DNA of 5,490 nucleotides from Anaerolineales bacterium (GTDB lineage Bacteria > Chloroflexota > Anaerolineae > Anaerolineales > Villigracilaceae). Within the stretch, counting starts at the first letter, position 1. Every line of letters starts with the position of its first letter. The stretch spans positions 1-5,490 of the forward strand of contig JAICRQ010000262.1 of the NCBI GenBank assembly GCA_025966435.1. Direction: 5' to 3'. Under the pieces are notes generated by a model. The model was not told where the DNA came from. It saw only the letters and a list, made by a program, of their open reading frames with translations, and ran no database searches. The translations under genes were made by a program, and so were the position numbers. Of the stretch, positions 1 through 4,820 are shown piece after piece.

Positions 1-375
1 AATTCCCCGCGTGATGCGATCTCACGTATGGAAACGATGGTGTTGATGGCTGGCATGGACCTGCCATTGAAAGTGGTGCGCCAGCAGATTTCCTCGGCGG
101 TGGATCTCATTATCCAGCAAACGCGTCTCAAAGATGGCTCTCGCAAGGTGACCGCCATTACGGAAGTGGTCGGGATGGAAGGGGATATTGTAGTCCTGAC
201 CGATATCTTCAAGTTCGAGCAGACGGGTCTGGGACAGGAGGGGAAGATCCTGGGCGAACTTCGGGCAACAGGCATTCGCCCGATCTTTACCCCGCGCCTG
301 GAAGCAGCCGGTTTCAAACTTGGCGGCGAAGTGTTCATGCCGCCTGGTGGAATCAACCTGCATCAAAGGCGATAG
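1..375 (+). CDS. cpaF: CpaF/TadA-type secretion ATPase, C-terminal part (5' end outside window)
   Basis: This is the last 124 codons of a CpaF/TadA ATPase, the cytoplasmic hexameric motor that powers Flp/Tad pilus assembly or a related type II/IV secretion machine. The frame is open from base 1, which encodes NSPRDAISRMETMVLMAG, the conserved stretch directly after the family's His box. It continues with DLPLKVVRQQI, a basic RLKDGSRKV segment, the ITEVVGMEGD motif and the usual GIRPIF tail. The Walker A and B motifs lie upstream and cannot be checked. The internal ATG at base 28 is not the start, because conserved sequence precedes it in frame. The stop is TAG at 373-375. The usual next genes of a tad cluster, tadB and tadC, do not follow; the next gene is a regulator. 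Either the cluster ends here or cpaF stands alone. Family assignment is secure; the secreted substrate is unknown. Confidence 0.95.
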   Translation, partial: NSPRDAISRMETMVLMAGMDLPLKVVRQQISSAVDLIIQQTRLKDGSRKVTAITEVVGMEGDIVVLTDIFKFEQTGLGQEGKILGELRATGIRPIFTPRLEAAGFKLGGEVFMPPGGINLHQRR

Positions 376-389
376 TATTCCATCCCCTC

Positions 390-398
390 TGCTATAAT
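390..398 (+). promoter_or_regulatory. Extended -10 promoter for the regulator/TPR genes
   Basis: The 65-base gap after cpaF contains TGCTATAAT, a perfect TATAAT hexamer (393-398) preceded by the TGn extension. No good -35 hexamer lies 17 bases upstream, which is acceptable for an extended -10 promoter of the main sigma factor. Transcription would start near 404-406, giving an untranslated leader of about 35 bases before the ATG at 441. It is the clearest promoter in the window and probably drives 441-1654 and perhaps the genes beyond. Confidence 0.6.
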
Positions 399-405
399 CG
401 GAGAA

Positions 406-428
406 ACGCCGCTTGTTATCGTGGGCGT
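406..428 (+). promoter_or_regulatory. Inverted repeat at the predicted transcription start, possible operator
   Basis: ACGCC (406-410) and GGCGT (424-428) form a 5-base inverted repeat with a 13-base spacer. It starts immediately after the predicted -10 element and ends 12 bases before the regulator's ATG. It could be an operator through which the double helix-turn-helix protein controls its own gene, or a weak leader hairpin. Arms of only 5 bases can arise by chance. Confidence 0.25.
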
Positions 429-440
429 ATCAGAGGATGT

Positions 441-1118
441 ATGGATACAAAGTCGCTGATCACAATTCGCACAAAGAAACTGGGAGTGTTAATCCGTGAT
501 GCGCGTCTGGCGGCGCGTAGAACGGTGCATCAATGTGCCGAAGCCATTGGCGTTCGCAAGAGTGTTTTTCGCGAGTATGAAGAGGGATTGCGATCTCCCT
601 CCTTGCCGGAGCTGGAAATCCTGGTCTATTACCTCGACCTGCCGATGGATCATTTCTGGAGCAGTCAGAGTCGTTCTGAGAGCGTATCGCGCAGCGAGAA
701 GCTTGATCTGACCAAATTACTTGCCATTCGCCAGCGGAAGATCGGCGCTTTATTGCGCCAGGAACGCATGAAGTCTAGTATCTCCATTCGTAATCTTGCA
801 AACGAAACAGGAATTGCAACTTCGCGTATCAAAGCCTATGAACTAGGGGAGCGTGCTATTCCTCTGCCCGAGTTGGAAGTGCTGGTGAGAACACTGGGTG
901 GGCGGATTGAATCGTTTTTCGACCGTCACGGTCCAGTCGGACAATGGATGATCAGTGAGGAAGCCGTCCAGCAATTCCTGGAAATGCCCGTGGAAATGCG
1001 TCAATTCGTCTCTATGCCTGTTAATCGTCCCTACTTGCAATTGGCGATGAAACTAAGCAATATGTCCCGGGACAAGCTGCGTTCTGTGGCGGAAGATTTG
1101 CTCGATATCACCCTGTAG
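441..1118 (+). CDS. Transcriptional regulator with two tandem XRE-type helix-turn-helix domains
   Basis: This 225-residue, probably cytoplasmic DNA-binding protein has two XRE/Cro-type helix-turn-helix domains at about residues 10-73 and 97-160. The copies align without gaps at an offset of 87 residues (residues 6-73 against 93-160, about 24 of 68 identical). They share the signature end of the fold: tyrosine-glutamate, glycine, arginine, then LPELE at 55-59 and 142-146. A short Ser/Arg-rich linker (about 74-90) joins them. The C-terminal 55 residues form no domain I recognise, but look helical and carry MPVEMRQFV and MPVNRPYLQLA. The ATG at 441 has an AGAGG ribosome site at 432-436, rather close. 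The stop is 8 bases before the TPR gene, so the two are probably cotranscribed. Two DNA-binding domains in one chain suggest a built-in pseudo-dimer. Target genes are unknown. Confidence 0.9.
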   Translation: MDTKSLITIRTKKLGVLIRDARLAARRTVHQCAEAIGVRKSVFREYEEGLRSPSLPELEILVYYLDLPMDHFWSSQSRSESVSRSEKLDLTKLLAIRQRKIGALLRQERMKSSISIRNLANETGIATSRIKAYELGERAIPLPELEVLVRTLGGRIESFFDRHGPVGQWMISEEAVQQFLEMPVEMRQFVSMPVNRPYLQLAMKLSNMSRDKLRSVAEDLLDITL

Positions 1119-1126
1119 GATTCCGC

Positions 1127-1654
1127 ATGGACGCTGTAAAGCCAACGACCCTTGCCGAGCAAGGCAAAAAGGAATACGAGCAGGAGAATTATCTCGCCGC
1201 GGCCAATTTGTTTTCTAACGCGGCGCAGGCATACACGCTGATGAAAGACGAACTGAACGCAGCGGAAATGAAGAACAACCAGAGTGTTGCGCTGCTCCAA
1301 GCGGGGAAGGCAAAGGAAGCGCTGCAAGCTACAGAGGGAACAGAAGAGATCTTTCAGAGAGCGGGTGATATCAAGCGCCAGGGGATTGCTGTCAGCAACC
1401 GCGCCGCGGCTCTGGAGGGAATGAAAAAATGGCAGGAAGCGCTCGCTGAATATGATCGGGCGGCTTCGCTGTTCGAACAGGTTGGTGAAGGAGATATGCA
1501 TTCCATTGTGCGCAAAGCGGCAGCAAACCTCAACCTCAAACGCGGACGGCTGACCGACTCGCAAATGGATGTGTTTGATTCGCTGCGGCTGGTGGAAAAA
1601 CCAACGCTCCTTCAGCGTATTATGAAATTCCTGGTGCGCATGGGGTTTCGATAA
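1127..1654 (+). CDS. Small tetratricopeptide-repeat (TPR) protein
   Basis: This 175-residue protein is built largely of TPR helix pairs, which act as protein-protein docking surfaces. Repeats can be placed at about residues 8-40 (GKKEYEQENYLAAANLFSNA), 44-78 (NNQSVALLQAGKAKEALQAT) and 84-118 (SNRAAALEGMKKWQEALAEY). A weaker fourth lies at about 122-152. The spacing of small residues and of alanine-rich second helices is typical. The C-terminus (about 160-175, LLQRIMKFLVRMGFR) is hydrophobic and basic, like an amphipathic helix that may touch the membrane or a partner. There is no signal peptide. The start is ATG with TAGGA (1116-1120), part of the preceding gene's stop, 6 bases upstream. This close coupling suggests that it partners or modulates the upstream regulator, which is inference. 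No enzymatic domain is present. Confidence 0.9.
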   Translation: MDAVKPTTLAEQGKKEYEQENYLAAANLFSNAAQAYTLMKDELNAAEMKNNQSVALLQAGKAKEALQATEGTEEIFQRAGDIKRQGIAVSNRAAALEGMKKWQEALAEYDRAASLFEQVGEGDMHSIVRKAAANLNLKRGRLTDSQMDVFDSLRLVEKPTLLQRIMKFLVRMGFR

Positions 1655-1674
1655 TCGCATTTCCTCAATTGGGA

Positions 1675-1690
1675 GAGTGCGTCGGCACTC
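1675..1690 (+). other. Perfect hairpin between the TPR and acetyltransferase genes
   Basis: GAGTGC (1675-1680) and GCACTC (1685-1690) pair perfectly around the four-base loop GTCG, 21 bases after the TPR stop. The following bases (GTAGTAACAG) contain no T-run, so it is not a classical intrinsic terminator. It may be an RNA-processing or stability element that separates expression of the first two genes from those downstream, or a protein-binding palindrome. Confidence 0.4.
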
Positions 1691-1715
1691 GTAGTAACAG
1701 CGTGTAAGGTAAATC

Positions 1716-2582
1716 GTGATCAACACCCTTGTTCGCCCTGCCGATCCAAAAGACCATCAACAGATATCGAACCTGATCTTTTTCGAGTCGCGCCTTCACC
1801 GCCACCTTGATTGGCGCTCGCCCCTAGAGTGGCTCGGGGCTCCGTTTTACTGGGCACTCGAGGAAGATGGGCAAATCACGGCTGCACTGGCTTGTCCCAC
1901 AGAACGAGAGCGGATAGCCTGGGTGCGGCTGTTTGTGTACACGGGGCGTTGGTCGGCGGAGAGCGCCTGGAACATCATCTGGGCGGCTGCCCGGCAGGAA
2001 ATTGCAGAGGCAGGCGGTGCTACGGTCGCGGCGATTGCGGTACAGCCGTGGTTCCAGGATGTGCTGGCGACAAGCGGCTTCGAGAATCGCCAGCAGATTG
2101 TCATGCTCGAATGGCGCTATCAACCGCCATTTGCCTTCACCAGTCCGCGCGAACCAGGCGAGCTTCACATCCGCCGCATGACCGAAGCGGACCTCCCCGA
2201 GGTCCAAAGAACGGATGCTGCCTCTTTCGATCCATTATGGCAAAACGCGCCGGAGACGATCCGCAAGGCGTTTGACCAGGCACTGTACGCCACGGTCATC
2301 GAGAATGAGCAGGGAATTCTCGGGTATCAATTGAGTACCGGCGGCGGACAGCGCGCCCATCTGGCGCGGCTGGCTGTCCACCCCGCAGTGCAGGGAAAAG
2401 GTGCGGGGCGCGCTTTGTTGAGCGATCTGTTTCGCTATATTACTTACGCCGGGATTTCAAGACTTTCTGTAAATACACAAAGTGATAATCAGGCATCCCT
2501 CAGCCTGTACCAGAGAACGGGATTTGTGCGTACCGGCGAAGCATATCCTGTGTATACGTTCGACGTGTCTCCTTACGCATAA
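1716..2582 (+). CDS. GNAT-family N-acetyltransferase, double-domain form
   Basis: This predicted cytoplasmic enzyme of 288 residues would transfer an acetyl group from acetyl-CoA to an amine; its substrate is unknown. The C-terminal GNAT domain (about 150-285) is intact. It opens with HIRRMTEADLPEV and has the acetyl-CoA-binding strand and loop LARLAVHPAVQGKGAGRAL, whose Q-G-K-G-A-G lies at 226-231. It ends in motif B, NQASLSLYQRTGF, with Tyr265 as the likely general acid. The N-terminal half (about 1-135) has a GNAT-like outline (LVRPADPKDHQQISNL at the start, a SGF near 120) but no glycine-rich CoA loop, so it looks like a degenerate duplicate. Translation starts at GTG 1716, with the moderate ribosome site TAAGGT (1705-1710) five bases upstream; no in-frame ATG is close. 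It lies 61 bases after the TPR gene and 41 bases before the V4R genes. Confidence 0.9.
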   Translation: MINTLVRPADPKDHQQISNLIFFESRLHRHLDWRSPLEWLGAPFYWALEEDGQITAALACPTERERIAWVRLFVYTGRWSAESAWNIIWAAARQEIAEAGGATVAAIAVQPWFQDVLATSGFENRQQIVMLEWRYQPPFAFTSPREPGELHIRRMTEADLPEVQRTDAASFDPLWQNAPETIRKAFDQALYATVIENEQGILGYQLSTGGGQRAHLARLAVHPAVQGKGAGRALLSDLFRYITYAGISRLSVNTQSDNQASLSLYQRTGFVRTGEAYPVYTFDVSPYA

Positions 2583-2590
2583 CAAACCCA

Positions 2591-2605
2591 AACCTTCGTA
2601 AGGTT
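2591..2605 (+). promoter_or_regulatory. Inverted repeat upstream of the V4R operon
   Basis: AACCTT (2591-2596) and AAGGTT (2600-2605) form a perfect 6-base inverted repeat around CGT. It starts 9 bases after the acetyltransferase stop and directly abuts a second palindrome. As RNA it would be a small hairpin without a T-tract. As DNA it could be an operator. Function is not shown. Confidence 0.4.
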
Positions 2606-2617
2606 CACTTTAAGTGA
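2605..2617 (+). promoter_or_regulatory. Palindrome overlapping the ribosome-binding region of the first V4R gene
   Basis: TCACTT (2605-2610) and AAGTGA (2612-2617) pair perfectly around one central T. The right arm runs into GTGAGG (2614-2619), the Shine-Dalgarno-like sequence for the ATG at 2624. Binding of a protein, or a fold involving this stretch, would affect translation or transcription of the V4R operon. The one-base centre makes a local RNA hairpin strained, so a DNA operator is the more natural reading. Confidence 0.4.
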
Positions 2618-2623
2618 GGTAAG

Positions 2624-3244
2624 ATGAACGCCAGGGAAGATGCAGTCATCATTAATTCGCTTGTCCGTCAGGCGCTGACATCTGCTCAAGAAGTGATGGG
2701 CGATAACGGCCTGAACGCTGTCCTGCGGACCAGCGGGCTGGAACGCTTTATCGATAACTTTCCTCCGAACAACCTGGAGCCTTCCATTCAGACATCGCAG
2801 TATGCAAAACTGAATCAAGCCATCGAGGAGTTTTACGGGCGCGCCGGTAAAGGAATGCTGCGCCGCATCGGCAAAGCATCCTTTCAATACGGAGTACGGG
2901 AGCAGGCGGCGTTGCTCGGCGTGGCAGGGGTTGCGCTAAAGCTGTTGCCGGAACGGCAGCGTATCAAATTCATCCTGAACGGAATGAGCGATGCATTGAA
3001 GAAGAGCAATCCGCAGGTCAACACCTGGCTGGATGACAGCGGGGTCCGGCTTGCATATGTCGATGCCACGTGCGCTATCTGCCACAGTCGCCATGCGGAA
3101 ACACCCATCTGCTATCTGTATGTAGGCTCCGTCGGCGAAGCCGTAAAATGGGCAACCGGGAAGGAACATGACATCCTTGAAACACACTGTCTTGCAAAAG
3201 GCGATCCTTATTGCAGGTTCGAGGTAGGAGAAGCCCGCGAGTGA
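2624..3244 (+). CDS. V4R-domain (4-vinyl reductase-like) small-molecule-binding protein A
   Basis: This free-standing V4R protein has 206 residues. V4R domains occur in BchJ and in the ligand sensors of XylR/DmpR/MopR activators, where they hold small hydrophobic molecules. The N-terminal part (1-60) is helical. A core segment at about 70-95 carries YGRAGKGMLRRIGKASFQYG. The diagnostic C-terminal part (about 145-203) holds ICYLYVGSVGEAVKWATGK and then ETHCLAKGDPYCRFEV. Cys163, Glu186, Cys189 and Cys197 have the spacing of the zinc ligands I recall for MopR (155, 178, 181, 189). A further pair, Cys150 and Cys153, is unique to this copy. No signal peptide, membrane segment or output domain is present, so it probably acts in the cytoplasm with partners. 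The start is ATG with GTGAGG upstream. The stop overlaps the next start (GTGA), so translation is coupled. The ligand is unknown. Confidence 0.88.
   Translation: MNAREDAVIINSLVRQALTSAQEVMGDNGLNAVLRTSGLERFIDNFPPNNLEPSIQTSQYAKLNQAIEEFYGRAGKGMLRRIGKASFQYGVREQAALLGVAGVALKLLPERQRIKFILNGMSDALKKSNPQVNTWLDDSGVRLAYVDATCAICHSRHAETPICYLYVGSVGEAVKWATGKEHDILETHCLAKGDPYCRFEVGEARE
3226..3230 (+). promoter_or_regulatory. Ribosome-binding site that sets the start of V4R protein B
   Basis: AGGAG lies 10 bases before the GTG at 3241, inside the end of the first V4R gene. It supports GTG 3241 over the in-frame TTG at 3211, which would force a 34-base overlap and has only a weak AAAGG upstream. The GTGA overlap of stop and start is typical of coupled operons. 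Confidence 0.6.
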
Positions 3245-3852
3245 CTGAACCAAAATTTTCCAGCCGCATCCTCCGCCGCTTTGTGGAAGCCGTCGCGGTG
3301 GAACTGGGCGCCGATCAGTTCCATGCCATGCTTGCCCTTTCGGAGCTGCCTTCCGAGTGGGCAAAACCGCAAACGTTCCAGAAAATGGGTCCAACAAAGT
3401 CCGCGGCGACCTATGCCGCGCTGCAAGCAGCCATGCGTGCTCATTTCGGGCGCGGTGCTCGCGGCGTTCTCATGCGCGTGGGACGGCGATTGTGGCATTT
3501 CCTTCTGGGAGATGCTGCCCTGGGAGGCAAAGCCCAGGCTGTCTTGGTTAAGCGGCTGCCCCTCTCACGTCGCTACAAGTCTACCCTGGAATTGCTGGCG
3601 CGCCTGATTGGAGCGCAGGCGGATGACATCACAGTTCACACTCTGGACCTGGATCTGATGGTCGTTGACCATGCTTCTCCCGCCGCCCAAGGACAAAGCT
3701 CCTCGCGCCCGATCTGTTTCGTGACTCAGGGATTGATTCGCGAAAGTCTCTTTTGGGCTACGGGTCAGACCTTTGATGTCGAGGAAAGCTCCTGCAAGGC
3801 GATCGGGCATGAAACCTGTGAATTCAAGGTCATTACAGGCAGAACTGCATGA
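3241..3852 (+). CDS. V4R-domain small-molecule-binding protein B
   Basis: This second V4R protein has 203 residues from GTG 3241 and is a diverged paralogue of the preceding gene. It shares the glycine/arginine-rich core (FGRGARGVLMRVGRR at about 69-83, against YGRAGKGMLRRIG in protein A) and the C-terminal V4R signature (LFWATGQTFDVEESSCKAIG, then HETCEFKV). Cys159, Glu182, Cys185 and Cys193 repeat exactly the 23-3-8 spacing of the putative metal site, and these are its only cysteines. It lacks the extra Cys pair of protein A and is more basic and alanine-rich. It has no signal peptide or output domain. Its TGA overlaps the ATG of the hydrolase (ATGA). The two proteins may form a heterodimer, since V4R sensor domains dimerise, but this is inference. 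An in-frame TTG at 3211 is a less likely start. Confidence 0.88.
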   Translation: MTEPKFSSRILRRFVEAVAVELGADQFHAMLALSELPSEWAKPQTFQKMGPTKSAATYAALQAAMRAHFGRGARGVLMRVGRRLWHFLLGDAALGGKAQAVLVKRLPLSRRYKSTLELLARLIGAQADDITVHTLDLDLMVVDHASPAAQGQSSSRPICFVTQGLIRESLFWATGQTFDVEESSCKAIGHETCEFKVITGRTA

Positions 3853-4691
3853 AACGGGTTGACGACAAGTGGAAAGCCGAGGATGGGACAACATTCTTTA
3901 TCCACGGGTGGGAGCCTGAGAATTGCAGCCCCAGCGGGCTTGTCGTACTTGTGCACGGACTCGGCGAACACACCTCGCGTTATGCTCATGCAGGCAAAGT
4001 GCTCTCAAAATCCGGGTATGCTCTGGTCGGGTTTGACCTGCGCGGTCATGGCAAATCGGGGGGTGCACGAGGGCATATCTCCTCCCTCGATGTAATCATG
4101 CAGGATATCGGACAGTTCTTTCGCCTGATGGAAGAACGTTACCCGGGCATTCCGCAGTTTTTGTATGGACATAGCCTGGGCGGGTTATTAGCTCTTGCCT
4201 ATGGAATTCTACATGGCGCGCACCTCAGAGGAGTCGTTGCAACTGGACCCGGTTTGCGATCTTCCCTGCAGGAACAAAAGGCAAAGGTTGTGGTAGTCCG
4301 GCTGCTTGGAGTGCTCCTGCCGACCATGACTTTACCAAGCGGCCTGGATGTTGACATGATTTCACGCGATGCTGCAATCGTCGAAGCCTATAGGAAGGAT
4401 GCGCTTGTCCATGACCGGGTGAGCCTCGGGTTGGGTAATGCTGCGTTAAGTGCTATCGATCTCTGCTTTGCCCGCGCCGGGGAATTTCCGGTGCCGCTTT
4501 TGCTTATGCACGGGAAAGAGGACAAGATCGCATATTCCAGCGGGAGTGAAGATTTTGCAGAGCTTCTTCGAGCAGCGGGCAGGGACGTAACTTTGAAATT
4601 ATGGGATGGCCTCTATCACGAAGTACACAACGAACCCGGGAACGAAGACGTCTTCCGGTTCATGGTCGAATGGCTGGATCAACATGTATGA
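3849..4691 (+). CDS. Alpha/beta hydrolase, monoacylglycerol lipase/lysophospholipase-like
   Basis: This 280-residue serine hydrolase belongs to the Hydrolase_4 (serine aminopeptidase S33 / monoglyceride lipase) group, whose members cleave monoacylglycerols, lysophospholipids or other esters. The full catalytic set is visible: VLVHGLGEHTSRY at 33-45 (oxyanion-hole HGLG and the family's GEH..RY), DLRGHGKSGG at 63-72, the nucleophile elbow GHSLGG with Ser109, the acid Asp225 in HGKEDKI, and His257 in LYHEVHNEP. The cap region (about 140-205) includes LPSGLDVDMISRD and DALVHD, typical of the lipase side of the family. Length is normal. There is no signal peptide, so action is cytosolic or at the inner membrane face. 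Its ATG overlaps the V4R stop (ATGA); the ribosome site is weak, so translation probably depends on the upstream gene. The coupling suggests that its substrate or product relates to the V4R ligand. The precise substrate cannot be read from the sequence. Confidence 0.93.
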   Translation: MKRVDDKWKAEDGTTFFIHGWEPENCSPSGLVVLVHGLGEHTSRYAHAGKVLSKSGYALVGFDLRGHGKSGGARGHISSLDVIMQDIGQFFRLMEERYPGIPQFLYGHSLGGLLALAYGILHGAHLRGVVATGPGLRSSLQEQKAKVVVVRLLGVLLPTMTLPSGLDVDMISRDAAIVEAYRKDALVHDRVSLGLGNAALSAIDLCFARAGEFPVPLLLMHGKEDKIAYSSGSEDFAELLRAAGRDVTLKLWDGLYHEVHNEPGNEDVFRFMVEWLDQHV

Positions 4692-4752
4692 TCTTTACGA
4701 AGCACTGCGGAGCCAGAAAGACAGCATTTCTTAAGAACCCCTAACCTTATCC

Positions 4753-4781
4753 TAGACAAAAGTTTTTGCGCATGGGAGAAT
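4753..4781 (+). promoter_or_regulatory. Weak promoter candidate for the DsbA-like gene
   Basis: TAGACA (4753-4758; one mismatch to TTGACA) and GAGAAT (4776-4781; two mismatches to TATAAT) are separated by exactly 17 bases in the 129-base gap after the hydrolase. The longer gap and the strong ribosome site further on suggest independent expression of the downstream gene. Two imperfect hexamers are weak evidence. Confidence 0.3.
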
Positions 4782-4820
4782 TCAGGGTCAAAATCATCTA
4801 CATCAAGGAGTTGAGTTTTC

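Noticed and set aside
437..499. ATG at 437, out of frame just before the regulator's start
   Set aside because: It opens a 20-codon frame only, and the ribosome site at 432-436 abuts it directly, too close to be used.
1669..1697. Promoter for the acetyltransferase gene (TTGGGA, 17 bases, TAGTAA)
   Set aside because: The -10 candidate matches the consensus at only three positions and the hairpin lies within the spacer.
1031..1726. Long open frame on the - strand opposite the TPR gene
   Set aside because: Its translation has no recognisable domain and is rich in Cys, His, Arg and Phe, as expected from antisense reading. The + strand frame there has clear TPR periodicity and a coupled start.
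2436..2441. TATATT inside the acetyltransferase gene as a promoter for the V4R operon
   Set aside because: It lies well inside coding sequence, about 180 bases from the V4R start, and has no suitable -35 partner at normal spacing.
3211..3240. TTG at 3211 as the start of V4R protein B
   Set aside because: GTG 3241 has a better-placed AGGAG and a typical 4-base overlap; the extra ten residues only read through the end of the preceding gene.
2936..3397. Open frame on the - strand across the two V4R genes
   Set aside because: It spans the junction of two well-supported + strand genes and shows no domain or ribosome site of its own.
4715..4737. Possible terminator after the hydrolase (AGAAA/TTTCT stem and the palindrome TTCTTAAGAA)
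   Set aside because: The stem is short and AT-only with a seven-base loop, and no T-run follows, so termination is not supported.
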